A DNA stretch of 64,000 nucleotides. It comes from Streptomyces sp. KMM 9044 (lineage in GTDB: Bacteria > Actinomycetota > Actinomycetes > Streptomycetales > Streptomycetaceae). Location: contig NZ_CP113910.1 of NCBI RefSeq assembly GCF_024701375.2, forward strand, positions 4,092,001-4,156,000, written 5' to 3'. Of this stretch, positions 16,162 through 25,555 are shown in pieces. The notes under the pieces were generated by a model, which did not search any database, was not told the DNA's origin, and was given only the letters and a program-made list of their open reading frames with translations. The position numbers and the translations under genes are program-made. The first letter of the stretch is position 1. Each line of letters opens with the position of its first letter.

Positions 16162-17847
16162 ATGGAGGCCGAGTCGGAGCCCTACGTCCGCCTTGCTTCC
16201 CTGCGGCAACTGCACCAGGGCATGGCCGACATGAACACGGCCCGCAGCCTGGCCGACACCCTCCAGACCGTCGCCGACGGGGTCGTCGACGCCCTCGGGT
16301 ACGAACTGGCCTGCGTCAACCTCGTGCGTCCCGACGGCGACCTGGTCGTCGCCGCCTTCTCGGGCAACGCGGCCGCGGAAGCCCTCATCACCGGCCGCGT
16401 CGGCTCGCGCGAGTCCTGGGAGCGCCGCCTCTCCATGGGGGAGAGCTGGGGCGACCTGATCTTCATTCCGCACACCGAGGGCTGGGTCCTCGACGACGAC
16501 GACGTCCCGCAGTGGTACACCGACGGCCCCGCCCCGCGCTTCGAGGACGAGTGGCACCCCTCCGACCGGCTCTTCGCCCCGATGTACGCCCCCGGCCCGC
16601 AGGGCGGCGGGGCCGGGGAACTGGTCGGCGTGCTCTCCGTGGACCGCCCGCGCAACGGCCGGCTGCCCGGCGCCTGGGGCCGCGAAGCACTCCAGATGTA
16701 CGCCTTCCAGGCCGCCATCGCGATCAGTAACGCCCGCCTGCGCTCCAACATGCAGCGCGCCCTGGTGCGCCTGGAGCGCGAGCAGCAGGCCCTGCGCGCC
16801 AGTGAGGAGAGCTTCCGGCAGGCCTTCGAGTACGCCCCGTCCGGCATGGCCGTCGCCGAGATGGGCGGCGACCAGCACGGCCGCATCCTGCGCACCAACG
16901 ACGCGTTGTGCCGGCTGCTCGGCCGCCCCGCCTCCGCGATGCGCCGCTACTCCTTCTCCGACCTCGTGCACCCCGAGGACATCGGCACGCTGCTGCGGAC
17001 CTCCGCCGAGGGCGGCCGCGCCGAGCTGCGGCTGGCCCGCCGGGACCGCACCTACGTGTGGGTGTCCCTGCGCAACTCCGTCGTGGCCGACGCGGCCGAC
17101 GGGCCGCGCTTCCTGCTCAGCCACGTCGAGGACATAGAGGACCGCAAGCGCCGCGAGCTGCACCTCGCGCACCGTGCCTCCCACGACTCTCTCACCGGCC
17201 TGCCGAACTCCGCCGAACTGCGCGCCCGGCTCTCCGCCCGCCTGTGCCGGCAGCGCCCGTCGGTGCTGCCGGCCGCGGTCGACGAGGCCATGGCCGGCTT
17301 CGAGTCCTTCGCCTCCCAGGACGCCGCCTACGGTCCGCCCGCCTTCGACCGCGGTCACGACTTCGACTTCCCGCCCGAGGCGGAGGGGTTCGAGGGCTAC
17401 GACCATCATGTGCACGCCATCGCTCCCGACGGCGACCGCGACGACGGCGCCAAGGGCCTCGCGGTGCTCTTCTGCGACCTCGACGGCTTCAAGTCGATCA
17501 ACGACCGGTTCGGGCACAACGCGGGCGACGCGGTGCTCATAGAGGTCGCCCGCCGGCTCAGCAACGGCGTCCGGGACGGCGACACCGTCGCCCGGCTCGG
17601 CGGCGACGAGTTCGTGATCCTCGCCAACGGGCTCGGCCGGGCCGATGCCCAGGACCTCGCCGTACGGCTGCGCAACGAGATCATCCAGCCCATCCGGGCC
17701 GAGGGCCGGGCCGTGCGGGTCGGCGCCAGCTTCGGTATCGGATGGGCCCACTGCGGGATGACGGCGGACGAAGTGCTGAAGTCCGCCGACGAGCGGATGT
17801 ACGTCGAGAAACGATCTCGTCCCAAACAGCATCGACGGGCGGGATGA
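16162..17847 (+). CDS. cdgB: Diguanylate cyclase CdgB (GAF-PAS-GGDEF)
   Basis: 561 residues. The ATG at 16162 is preferred over the GTG at 16156 because the GGGGGAGG ribosome site then has a 7-nt spacing. Domains: GAF about 20-190 (RSLADTLQTVADGVVDALGYELACVNLV), PAS about 215-330 (SEESFRQAFEYAPSGMAVAEMGG; DLVHPEDI), then GGDEF about 335-555. The active-site GGDEF is intact (residues 480-484) and an RxxD inhibitory site for c-di-GMP feedback lies five residues before it (R471-D474). It makes c-di-GMP from two GTP. In Streptomyces, CdgB works in the BldD network controlling sporulation. Identification rests on domain order, N-terminal sequence and the neighbouring nagA/nagK block. Confidence 0.9.
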   Translation: MEAESEPYVRLASLRQLHQGMADMNTARSLADTLQTVADGVVDALGYELACVNLVRPDGDLVVAAFSGNAAAEALITGRVGSRESWERRLSMGESWGDLIFIPHTEGWVLDDDDVPQWYTDGPAPRFEDEWHPSDRLFAPMYAPGPQGGGAGELVGVLSVDRPRNGRLPGAWGREALQMYAFQAAIAISNARLRSNMQRALVRLEREQQALRASEESFRQAFEYAPSGMAVAEMGGDQHGRILRTNDALCRLLGRPASAMRRYSFSDLVHPEDIGTLLRTSAEGGRAELRLARRDRTYVWVSLRNSVVADAADGPRFLLSHVEDIEDRKRRELHLAHRASHDSLTGLPNSAELRARLSARLCRQRPSVLPAAVDEAMAGFESFASQDAAYGPPAFDRGHDFDFPPEAEGFEGYDHHVHAIAPDGDRDDGAKGLAVLFCDLDGFKSINDRFGHNAGDAVLIEVARRLSNGVRDGDTVARLGGDEFVILANGLGRADAQDLAVRLRNEIIQPIRAEGRAVRVGASFGIGWAHCGMTADEVLKSADERMYVEKRSRPKQHRRAG

Positions 17848-17964
17848 ACCACAGGTCAGCCGGTTGACGCGGTCGGATCCACCCGTTCGGGCCACCCGCA
17901 GCGGGTAGGCTCGCTCTTCTCACCACCCGTACCGCATCCGATCCGCAGCTAGGAGTACCAAGGG

Positions 17965-18912
17965 ATGACGCCCGGCAGCAACGGCGCGAGCACGCCCGAG
18001 GACGACGACCCGTTCGGCTACCTCTACGCCGACGGGCAGGCCAACGGAGCACAGCCGCCGTCCGGGGGCTACGGCTACCCGAACTCGGTCAACCGGGTGC
18101 GGGCGGTCGGCACGCGTCAGTACGGCCAGCAGGGCCCTGCGGCGCAGGGGCAGCAGCAGGGGACGTACGGCCAGCCGAACGCGAACTACGCGGCACCGGA
18201 GATGCTGCCCGGCGGCTCCTCGCAGCTGCCCGGCAACCGTGGCGGTCACGGTGGTCGTGGTGGTGGCAGGGGCCGCGGCCCGAACACCAAGGGCCTGCTC
18301 ATCGGTGCCGTCGCGGTGGTCGCCGCGGTGGTCGTCGGCATCGGCGTGGCGATGGTCGGCGGCGACGACGAGGACGACAAGGGCGAGAACCAGGCCGACT
18401 CGACGCCGACCCAGTCCTCGCCCACCGGGGAGAGCAGCCCCTCGGCGGGCGGGGAAGAGGAAGAGGAAGAGGAAGCGGCCGAGTTGCCGACGATCGACGC
18501 CAAGGCGCTGCGTCTGGGCGGTACCGCGGCCCTCGCGCAGGACGTAGCGGGTGCGCAGTCCGACGGCGGCGTCTACGTGACGAACCTCAACAATCCGGGT
18601 TCCTCGGTCACCTGGACGGTCGACGGCATTCCGAAGGACGGCACGTACACCGTCTTCGTGCGCTACAGCACCACCGACGACCCCCAGTCGATGACGCTCA
18701 CCGTCAATGGCAAGGAGTTCGGCTCCAAGCTCAACATGGACAACTTCGCCCGTGCCAAGGACGGTGACTTCGCGAAGGGCTGGACCCAGACCTTCGCGTG
18801 GCCCACGCTCAACAAGGGCACCAACACCCTTTCGGTCTCCTGTGCCGACGGCGACAAGTGCAACGTCCTGCTGGACCAGCTGTCGCTGAAGGAAGGCCAG
18901 GTCAAGAAGTGA
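17965..18912 (+). CDS. Membrane-anchored protein with a C-terminal CBM35-like domain
   Basis: 315 residues from ATG 17965 (AGGAG 12 nt upstream). The N-terminal about 105 residues are low-complexity Gly/Gln/Pro; one transmembrane helix follows (LLIGAVAVVAAVVVGIGVAMV, about 112-132). Then comes a Ser/Thr/Glu-rich linker with a poly-Glu run, and a beta-rich domain from about 175 to the end (LRLGGTAALAQDVAGAQSDGGVYVTNLNNPGSSVTWTVDGI; GTYTVFVRYST; NTLSVSCADGDKCNVLLDQLSL) of the CBM35/carbohydrate-binding type. Topology suggests display of the binding module outside the cell. It sits between cdgB and nagA, so a role in wall or chitin-derived sugar sensing is possible but inferred. Confidence 0.75.
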   Translation: MTPGSNGASTPEDDDPFGYLYADGQANGAQPPSGGYGYPNSVNRVRAVGTRQYGQQGPAAQGQQQGTYGQPNANYAAPEMLPGGSSQLPGNRGGHGGRGGGRGRGPNTKGLLIGAVAVVAAVVVGIGVAMVGGDDEDDKGENQADSTPTQSSPTGESSPSAGGEEEEEEEAAELPTIDAKALRLGGTAALAQDVAGAQSDGGVYVTNLNNPGSSVTWTVDGIPKDGTYTVFVRYSTTDDPQSMTLTVNGKEFGSKLNMDNFARAKDGDFAKGWTQTFAWPTLNKGTNTLSVSCADGDKCNVLLDQLSLKEGQVKK

Positions 18913-19127
18913 GGCCCGCCGGCCGGGGCGGAATCCTCCCCTGTCTCCAGGACAGGCCCCGGGCCGCCCGGTCCTGCTCGTGACCACCGTCCGGGGCGGC
19001 AGGCGCCCGTAGGTCTTGTGGCCGAACTCGCCTGCCGTGGGGGCCAGTACGGTCGCCGCCGGCAGAGCCGCCCTGCCGGCCTCACCCGCCGGAGGGCCGA
19101 CCGGTGCGTCGGGCCCGGCGGGGCGGA

Positions 19128-20306
19128 TCAGCCCAGTTGGGGGAAGACCACCCATTCACCCTGGCGCATCACGCCCTTGAGGGTGAAGTCCGCGCCGAGG
19201 ACCACGAGGTCGGCGTCCTTCCCGGGTTCCAGGGAGCCGATCCGGTCGTCCATGCCCAGCAGCCGGGCAGGGGTGGCGGACAGGGCGGCGACCGCGTGCT
19301 CGACGGGCAGCCCGTCGACGGTCACCGCCCGCTTCAGGGCGCGGTCCAGGGTGAGCGTCGAGCCCGCGATGGAGCCGCCCTCCACCAGCCGGGCCACCCC
19401 GTGAGCGACCTCGACCTCCAGCGGGCCGAGCATGTAGCGGCCGTCGCCGAAACCGGCCGCGTCCATCGCGTCCGTGACGAACGCCACCCGTGCGGGGCCC
19501 GCGTGGTGGAACGCCAGGCGGAGGGCGGCCGGGTGCAGATGGGTGCCGTCGTTGATCAGTTCGACCGTGACCCGCTCGTCCTCCAGCAGGGCGGTGACCG
19601 GGCCGGGGGCGCGGTGGCCGAGCGCCGGCATGGCGTTGAAGAGGTGGGTCGCGACGGTGGCGCCCGCGTCGATGGCGGCCACGGTCTGCTCGTACGTCGC
19701 GTCCGTGTGGCCGACGGCCGCGATCACGCCCTGCTCGGCCAGCAGGCGTACGGAGTCGAGGCCGCCCGGCAGTTCGGTGGCCAGGGTGAGCATCCTGGCC
19801 CGGCCGTGGGCGGCGTCGATCAGTTTGCGGACCTCCGCCGGGTCGGGCTCGCGCAACAGCTCCTGGGAGTGCGCTCCCTTGCGGCACGGCGAGATGAACG
19901 GCCCCTCGAAGTGGACGCCGGCGATGTCGCCCTGTTCGGCCAGTTCCGCGAGCTGTCCCGCGCGCCGGGCGAGGAAGTCCAGGTCGCCGGTGACGGTCGA
20001 GGCGAGCAGGGTGGTGGTGCCGTGCAGGCGGTGGGTGTGGATGCCCTTGAGGACCTCGTCGACCGTGCCGGAGGTGAAGGACGCGCCGCCGCCGCCGTGG
20101 TTGTGGAGGTCGACGAAGCCGGGCACCAGCCAGTGCCCGCTCAGGTCGAGCGTCTCGGCGTTCTCGGGGGTCCCGGGAGCGGCGGAGGAGGTGTCCGCGG
20201 GCGCCGTGGCGACGATCCGGGTGCCCTCGACGGTCACGCGGCCGTTGTCCACGGTCCCGGTGGGCAGAACCACCCGGGCACCGGCGAGAACCTTGGTGGG
20301 GGCCAT
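19128..20306 (-). CDS. nagA: N-acetylglucosamine-6-phosphate deacetylase
   Basis: 392 residues. Amidohydrolase fold with metal ligands visible in order: DLHNHGGGG, HFEGPFISP (Glu), VGHTDATYEQ, THLFNAM, and the catalytic Asp in VTDAMDAAGFGDG. It converts GlcNAc-6-P to GlcN-6-P plus acetate, the step after NagK or PTS uptake in N-acetylglucosamine catabolism. Its ATG overlaps the stop of nagK (TGATG), so the pair is one operon. In Streptomyces nagKA is repressed by DasR, and two matching sites lie upstream of nagK. Confidence 0.95.
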   Translation of the reverse strand: MAPTKVLAGARVVLPTGTVDNGRVTVEGTRIVATAPADTSSAAPGTPENAETLDLSGHWLVPGFVDLHNHGGGGASFTSGTVDEVLKGIHTHRLHGTTTLLASTVTGDLDFLARRAGQLAELAEQGDIAGVHFEGPFISPCRKGAHSQELLREPDPAEVRKLIDAAHGRARMLTLATELPGGLDSVRLLAEQGVIAAVGHTDATYEQTVAAIDAGATVATHLFNAMPALGHRAPGPVTALLEDERVTVELINDGTHLHPAALRLAFHHAGPARVAFVTDAMDAAGFGDGRYMLGPLEVEVAHGVARLVEGGSIAGSTLTLDRALKRAVTVDGLPVEHAVAALSATPARLLGMDDRIGSLEPGKDADLVVLGADFTLKGVMRQGEWVVFPQLG

Positions 20307-21289
20307 CAGGTGGTTACCTCCGAAGGGTAGGGAGAGGAGTCGGCCGAGGGGGCCGTGGAGGAGTCGGCCGAGGGGGCGGCGGTGAGGAGATTCCGGGCGA
20401 GGAGGCCCGCGCCCAGGCATCCGGCGGTGTCCCCGAGGGCGGCGGGGACCAGGGACGGCAGTTTCTGGAAGGTGACCCGTCGCCGGACGGCCTCCCGCAG
20501 CGGTGTGAACAAGGTTTCCCCGGCCTGGGCCAGCCCGCCACCGATGATCAGGGTGCGGGGGTCCAGCAGGGTGAGCGCGGTGACCAGCCCGTCGGCGAGC
20601 GCGTCGACCGCCTCCTGCCAGACCTTCCGGGCCCGTACGTCGCCCGACTCCACGGCCCCGGCACAGTGGGCCGCGTCCGCGTCCGGGTTGCCGCAGGCCG
20701 CCGCCCACGCGTCGCCGACCGCCGCCGCGGAGGCGTACCGCTCCAGGCAGCCGCGCTGACCGCACGGACAGGGGACGCCGCCGGGCCGTACGACGATGTG
20801 ACCGATCTCGCCCGCGAAGCCGTGCGCACCTGCCTCCACCCGGCCGTCGATGCCGATGGCGCCCGCGATGCCGGTGCCCAGCGGCACGAACAGGAACCGG
20901 TCGGCACCCCGGCCCGCCCCGATGCGGCCCTCGGCGAGCCCGCCGGTGCGCACGTCGTGGCCGAGGGCGACCGGGATGCCGCCGAGCCGCTGTGCGAGCA
21001 GCGCCCGCAGCGGGAGGTCGCGCCAGCCGAGGTTGGCGGAGTAGACGGCGACGCCCCGCGTCTCGTCGACGATGCCGGGAACGGCGAGGCCGGCGGCGGA
21101 CGCGGGCTCGCCGAGGTGCTCGGCGCCGTGTGCGCGCAGATCGGCGGCGAAGTCCAGGATCCCGGCCACGGCCGCCTTCGGGCCGCGCGCGGTGGCCCGG
21201 CGGTCCCGGTGCAGCAGCGTGCCGTCCGCTCCGACCAGGGCGGCCTTCATCCCGGTGCCGCCCACATCGAGGGCGATGACATGTTCCAC
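20306..21289 (-). CDS. nagK: ROK-family N-acetylglucosamine kinase
   Basis: About 327 residues from GTG at 21289 (VEHVIALDVGGTGMKAALVGADGTLL), the start fixed by the phosphate-binding DVGGTGMK motif that should begin near residue 8. ROK signatures: GHDVRTGGLAEGRIGAG, FLFVPLGTGIAGAIGI, and the zinc motif CPCGQRGCLE. It phosphorylates free GlcNAc (or glucose-type sugars), feeding NagA downstream. The C-terminal about 20 residues repeat a SADSS motif and are probably disordered. There is no good Shine-Dalgarno sequence before the GTG. Confidence 0.9.
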   Translation of the reverse strand: MEHVIALDVGGTGMKAALVGADGTLLHRDRRATARGPKAAVAGILDFAADLRAHGAEHLGEPASAAGLAVPGIVDETRGVAVYSANLGWRDLPLRALLAQRLGGIPVALGHDVRTGGLAEGRIGAGRGADRFLFVPLGTGIAGAIGIDGRVEAGAHGFAGEIGHIVVRPGGVPCPCGQRGCLERYASAAAVGDAWAAACGNPDADAAHCAGAVESGDVRARKVWQEAVDALADGLVTALTLLDPRTLIIGGGLAQAGETLFTPLREAVRRRVTFQKLPSLVPAALGDTAGCLGAGLLARNLLTAAPSADSSTAPSADSSPYPSEVTT

Positions 21290-21317
21290 GGGGGACAGTG
21301 TGACCCCGGGACCCGCA

Positions 21318-21351
21318 AGAGGTCTAGTCCACTCACGTGGTGTAGACCTTG
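21318..21351. promoter_or_regulatory. Two DasR-type (dre) operators between nagKA and the lipoprotein gene
   Basis: AGAGGTCTAGTCCACT (21318-21333) and CGTGGTGTAGACCTTG (21336-21351) each match most of the DasR consensus A(C/G)TGGTCTAGACCA(C/G)T, in tandem and two bases apart. DasR is the GntR-type repressor of GlcNAc and chitin metabolism, released by GlcN-6-P. The sites are between two divergent genes, so both nagKA and the downstream sugar-binding lipoprotein could be controlled. Confidence 0.85.
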
Positions 21352-21423
21352 ATCCGATTATCGGAAAAGTTAGAAAAGTTTCGGAACGGATGGCGCGGAG
21401 CGCCGGAGCAGGAGAGAGCAGCA

Positions 21424-22692
21424 GTGCAGCGGCGGGTCTTGGCCAGGACGATCGCGGCGGTGTCCGCACTGGGACTGACGGGGGTCCTCGGCGGATGCGG
21501 TGTCGGCGGAGGCTCCTCCGATGTCACCCTGGAGCTGGTCGCCGCCGACTACGGCACCGGCGTGGACAACAGCACGAAGAAGTACTGGGCCGCGCTGACG
21601 GAGCAGTACGAGGCCGGACACCCGGGCGTGACGATCGACGTCACCGTCCACTCCTGGAACGACGTCGACCGCAAGGTCAGGGAGCGGGTCGAGGCGGACG
21701 ACCCGCCGGACATGGCCCAGATCGGCGCGTACGCCGACTACGCCGCCGACGGGCTGCTCCACAAGGCCGACGACGTGCTCTCCATCCCCGTGCAGGCCGA
21801 CTTCGTCGCGCAGCTGGCCACCGCGGGCCAGGTCAACGGCGTGCAGTACGGCATGCCGTTCGCCGCCTCCACACGCGTGCTGTTCTACAACAAGGCCCTG
21901 TTCGAGGACGCCGGCCTCACCCCGCCGCAGACCTGGGCCGAACTCGCCGCGAACGCCGAGGTCCTGAAGGAGGAGGGCGTGAAGTACCCCTACGCGCTGC
22001 CCCTCGGCCCGGAGGAGGCGCAGGCCGAGACCATGCAGTGGCTGCTCAGCGGCAAGGGCGGCTACACCGACACCATGGGCGCCTACGCCTTCGACTCCGC
22101 GCAGAACACCGAAACCGTCACCTGGCTGAAGGACGAGCTGGTCGGCAAGGGCCTGACCGGTCCCGTCGCGCCCGGCGAACTCGACCGCGCTGACGCCTTC
22201 GCCGCCTTCGCCGCCGGTGACGTCGGCATGCTGAACGGCCATCCGTCGCTGGTCGGCATGGCCGAGCAGAAGGGCGTGGAGTTCGGCACCGCGCCGACAT
22301 CGGGGGCCGACGGAGAGAGCCCGGCCACGCTCGGCGTCGTCGACTGGATGATGGCCTTCAACAAGAGCGGTCACCGCGACGAGATCGGCGACTTCCTCGA
22401 CTTCGTCTACAGCGAGGAGCACGTGCTCGGCTTCTCCCGCGCGTACGACCTGCTGCCGGTCACCACCTCCGCGTCCCGCGTGATGGACGCGTCCGCGGAG
22501 GACAGGAAGCTCCGGCCCTTCCTCGACCAGCTGGCGACCGCGGAGCTCTACCCGGTCGGCAACACCTCCTGGGCCGACGTCAACGCGGCCGTCAAGCAGC
22601 GGATCGGCAAGGCCGTGGCCCCGAGCGGCAGCCCCGAGGGAGTCCTGGCCCTGCTCCAGGCGACCGCCACACGCGCGGAGAGTGCGCGGTAG
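21424..22692 (+). CDS. Sugar-binding lipoprotein of an ABC transporter (orphan)
   Basis: 422 residues from GTG at 21424, with GGAGAGAG upstream. Signal peptide with lipobox (GLTGVLGGC, Cys about residue 26), then a type-1 extracellular solute-binding fold: VTIDVTVHSWNDVDRKVRERVEADDPPDMAQIG, VLFYNKALFEDAGLTPPQTWAEL, FAAGDVGMLNGHPSLVG, GVVDWMMAFNKSG. No permease or ATPase gene is nearby, so it must use components encoded elsewhere (in Streptomyces MsiK often serves as shared ATPase). Position opposite nagKA with shared dre sites suggests an amino-sugar or chito-oligosaccharide ligand (inference). Confidence 0.87.
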   Translation: MQRRVLARTIAAVSALGLTGVLGGCGVGGGSSDVTLELVAADYGTGVDNSTKKYWAALTEQYEAGHPGVTIDVTVHSWNDVDRKVRERVEADDPPDMAQIGAYADYAADGLLHKADDVLSIPVQADFVAQLATAGQVNGVQYGMPFAASTRVLFYNKALFEDAGLTPPQTWAELAANAEVLKEEGVKYPYALPLGPEEAQAETMQWLLSGKGGYTDTMGAYAFDSAQNTETVTWLKDELVGKGLTGPVAPGELDRADAFAAFAAGDVGMLNGHPSLVGMAEQKGVEFGTAPTSGADGESPATLGVVDWMMAFNKSGHRDEIGDFLDFVYSEEHVLGFSRAYDLLPVTTSASRVMDASAEDRKLRPFLDQLATAELYPVGNTSWADVNAAVKQRIGKAVAPSGSPEGVLALLQATATRAESAR

Positions 22693-22755
22693 GGCACGTC
22701 GGCCCGTGGCCCCTGCCGCGCCCCGGCTGTCGGTGGCGGGGGCTACCGTGCGGGT

Positions 22756-23037
22756 ATGGACCAGGGCCGAAGCACGGACGAGGAACAGGAACCGGAGCAG
22801 GAACCGGAGCAGGAGCTGTTGGCGCGGCGAGAGCGGGGCATCATCGCGTTGGAGCGCCGCGGCTTCCTCGGCCCCGGCGCGAAGGAGCGGGCGATCCGCG
22901 AGGAGCTGGGCCTGGCCCCGGTGCGCTACTACCAGCTCCTCAACGCCCTGCTCGACGACCCCCGCGCCCTGGCCCACGACCCGGTCACCGTGAACCGGCT
23001 CAGACGCGTCCGCGAGTCCCGCCGCACGCAACGCTGA
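22756..23037 (+). CDS. DUF3263 small helix-turn-helix-like protein
   Basis: 93 residues from ATG at 22756. After an acidic EQEPEQEPEQE tract the conserved DUF3263 core reads LARRERGIIALERRGFLGPGAKERAIREELGLAPVRYYQLLNALLDDPRALAHDPVTVNRLRR, which looks like a winged or simple HTH. Small actinobacterial proteins of this family are presumed DNA-binding, but no regulon is known. It follows the lipoprotein gene by about 60 bp and converges on otsB. Confidence 0.85.
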   Translation: MDQGRSTDEEQEPEQEPEQELLARRERGIIALERRGFLGPGAKERAIREELGLAPVRYYQLLNALLDDPRALAHDPVTVNRLRRVRESRRTQR

Positions 23038-23145
23038 CGGAACGCGGGAGGGCAGAGCCGGCCGGCCCCCACGTCCGCGCGTTCTCGCAGGGCGGAGTGC
23101 TGAACGCGGGCCGTTGGCGCCTGGCGGTCGGCATCGGCGGCGGCG

Positions 23146-24051
23146 TCAGCCGGTCATGTCGGTCCGTGGGGGCAGGGCCCGCGCCAGTGCCTCGAGCAGG
23201 TGTACGACCCCCTCGGGACCGTCGACCACCACGTCCGCGCGTTCCCGCAGTTCCGTGACCTCGTCGCTGCCGCTGCACACCAGCAGCCCGGGAACGCCGT
23301 CCGAACGGAGCTTGTCGACGGCGGCGTAGGCGGGGAGGTCGCCCAGGTCGTCCCCGGCGTACAGGACGCTCCCGGCGCCGATCCCACGGGCGTACTCCGC
23401 CAGGGCGACGCCCTTGTCCATGCCGGGCGGACGCAGCTCCAGGACCATCCGGCCGGGCTCGACGACCAGACCGTGCCGCTGCGCCAGGCCGGTCAGCGGC
23501 TCGCGCAGCGCCTCCAGGGCGGCCTGGGGGTCGGCGGTCCTGCGGGTGTGGACGGCCACCGCGCGGCCCTTCTCCTCGGTCCAGGTGCCCTCCGGGGCAC
23601 CGGCCCGGTCGAGCAGCCCCGGCAGTTCCGCGCGCACGGCGGCGACCCCGGGGTGCGGGGCGGGCGCGGTGACGTCACCGGTGGCGGCGTTCCAGCGCTC
23701 GGTGCCGTAGTGGCCGAGGACGACGAGGTGCTCCAGGCCGGGAACGTCCGCGAAGCCACCGTGCCGTACCGCCACCGCGGGCGGCCGGCCGGTGATCACC
23801 GCCACGGAGGCCACCTCCGGGGCGAGCGCGGCGAGCGCGCGCACCGCGCCGGGATGGGCACGGGCCTGCTCGGGGTCGGGCACGATCGGCGCGAGCGTCC
23901 CGTCGAAGTCGAGCGCGACCAGCGCCTTGCCCGGCCGCGCGAGCAGCGCGTCGAGCCCTTCCCGTCCGGCCCGCGTGGCGGGCACCGGCAGGGTGCCGGA
24001 GTCGTCGGAGTGTGTGGCGTTCGGGTCCGTGGAGTCCTTGGAGCTGCCCAT
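23146..24051 (-). CDS. otsB: Trehalose-6-phosphate phosphatase
   Basis: 301 residues. HAD-superfamily phosphatase of the OtsB type: motif I LVALDFDGTLAPIV, motif II VAVITGRP, TERWNAATGD and a C-terminal LYAGDDLGDLPAYAAVDKL (motif III/IV). It removes phosphate from trehalose-6-P. The gene for the synthase OtsA lies upstream in the same direction with an 80-bp gap, forming the OtsAB trehalose pathway used for osmotic and spore protection. Confidence 0.92.
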   Translation of the reverse strand: MGSSKDSTDPNATHSDDSGTLPVPATRAGREGLDALLARPGKALVALDFDGTLAPIVPDPEQARAHPGAVRALAALAPEVASVAVITGRPPAVAVRHGGFADVPGLEHLVVLGHYGTERWNAATGDVTAPAPHPGVAAVRAELPGLLDRAGAPEGTWTEEKGRAVAVHTRRTADPQAALEALREPLTGLAQRHGLVVEPGRMVLELRPPGMDKGVALAEYARGIGAGSVLYAGDDLGDLPAYAAVDKLRSDGVPGLLVCSGSDEVTELRERADVVVDGPEGVVHLLEALARALPPRTDMTG

Positions 24052-24130
24052 ACCGTCAACCTATCCACGTCCACCCGCCCCCACGCATGCGTGACCGGCC
24101 GTCCAGGAACGCCGAGGGGAGCGGCAGGCT

Positions 24131-25555
24131 TCAGCTTCCGTCCCGCAGGGCGTTCAGCTGCTCCAGGAACCACTGCTGCGGCGGCAGCGCGGTCGCCGCG
24201 TCGGCCAGGCGCTTGGCGCGCTCGGTCCGCTCCTCCGGGCGCATCATGAGTCCCTCGTGCAGGGCCCGCGCCGTGTCGACCACGTCGTACGGGTTGACGG
24301 TGATCGCGTCCTCGCCCAGCTCCTCGTACGCGCCCGCCTCCCGGGACAGCACCAGCGCGCAGCCCCCTTCGGACAGGAGCGGGATCTCCTTGGCGACCAG
24401 GTTCATCCCGTCCCGGATGGGGTTGACCAGCGCCACGTCGGCCAGCCGGTACGCGGCCAGGGAGCGCGCGAAGTCGTCCTTGACGTGCAGGACGACCGGA
24501 CGCCAGCCCGGTGTCCCGTACCGCTCGTTGATCTCGTCGGCGACCCGCTGCACCTCGGCCGTGTAGTCGCGGTACACGGCGAGGTCCTGCCGGGAGGGGT
24601 AGGCGAAGGCGACGTGCACGACCCGTTCGCGCCACTCGGGGTGGTCGTCGAGGAACTGCCGGTACGCGAGCAGGCCGCGCACGATGTTCTTCGACAGCTC
24701 GGTCCGGTCGACCCGGACGACTGCCTTGCGCGCGGTCCCGCCGGGAGCCGTGCCGATCTCCTCGCGGAGCACGGCGATCCGCTCCTCGACGTCCGCCTCG
24801 TGCGCCCGGCCGCGCAGGAAGTCCGCGTCGGCGCCCAGTCCGTGCACCCCGATCGTGGTCTCCCCGAGCCCGTCGGCGAACCGCTCGCAGCACGCGGTGA
24901 ACGCGTCCGCCCAGCGCCGGGTCAGGAAGCCGAGCCGGTCCGCGCCCAGCATCCCGCGCAACACCTGCCCGGCGATGTCGTCGGGCAGCATCCGGAAGTA
25001 CTCCGGCGGCGCCCACGGCGTGTGCGAGAAGTGACCGATGCGCAGATCGGGACGGAGCTCCCGCAGCAGCCCCGGGACCAGCGTCAGGTGGTAGTCCTGC
25101 ACCACCACCGCGGCCCCCCGCGCCGCCTCCTCGGCCAGCGCCTCGGCGAACGCCCGGTTGTAGGCCTCGTATGCCGCCCACTGCCGGCGGAACTCCGTGT
25201 CGAAGACGGGTTCCAGCGGTGTCTGGTACAGCATGTGGTGCACGAACCACAGCACCGAGTTCGCGATGCCGTTGTACGCGTCGGCGTGCACGTCCGCGGG
25301 GATGTCCAGCATCCGTACGCCGTCCTCGCCGACCCCGCGCCGCACGGCCTCGCGGTCGCCGTCGGAGAGCGCCGAGCACACCCACAGCGCGTCCGCGTCG
25401 GACCCGATGGCCGACAGCCCGGACACCAGCCCGCCGCCGCCCCGCCTCGCGTGCAGCGAGCCGTCCTCGCCCGCCGTGTACGAAACGGGGCCGCGGTTCG
25501 ACGCGACCAGCACCCGAGCGTTCCGAGTGTCCTGACCAGCCTGCATGGGAGCCAT
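24131..25555 (-). CDS. otsA: Trehalose-6-phosphate synthase (GT20)
   Basis: 474 residues from ATG at 25555 (GAGG four bases upstream; ATG 25546 is possible). GT20 landmarks: LVASNRGPVSY, GGLVSGLSAI, VVVQDYHLTLVPGLLRELRPDLRIGHFSHTPWAPPEYFRMLP, FAYPSRQDLAVYRDY, NPIRDGMNLVAKEIPLL and a REAGAYEELGEDAITVNPYD segment. It transfers glucose from a nucleotide sugar to glucose-6-P; substrate choice (UDP-, ADP- or GDP-glucose) cannot be read from sequence. It heads the otsA-otsB unit. Confidence 0.95.
   Translation of the reverse strand: MAPMQAGQDTRNARVLVASNRGPVSYTAGEDGSLHARRGGGGLVSGLSAIGSDADALWVCSALSDGDREAVRRGVGEDGVRMLDIPADVHADAYNGIANSVLWFVHHMLYQTPLEPVFDTEFRRQWAAYEAYNRAFAEALAEEAARGAAVVVQDYHLTLVPGLLRELRPDLRIGHFSHTPWAPPEYFRMLPDDIAGQVLRGMLGADRLGFLTRRWADAFTACCERFADGLGETTIGVHGLGADADFLRGRAHEADVEERIAVLREEIGTAPGGTARKAVVRVDRTELSKNIVRGLLAYRQFLDDHPEWRERVVHVAFAYPSRQDLAVYRDYTAEVQRVADEINERYGTPGWRPVVLHVKDDFARSLAAYRLADVALVNPIRDGMNLVAKEIPLLSEGGCALVLSREAGAYEELGEDAITVNPYDVVDTARALHEGLMMRPEERTERAKRLADAATALPPQQWFLEQLNALRDGS

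Noticed and set aside
16084..17895. 603-codon minus-strand open frame over cdgB
   Set aside because: Complement of a clear GAF-PAS-GGDEF gene; no start signals and biased Gly/Val/Ala composition.
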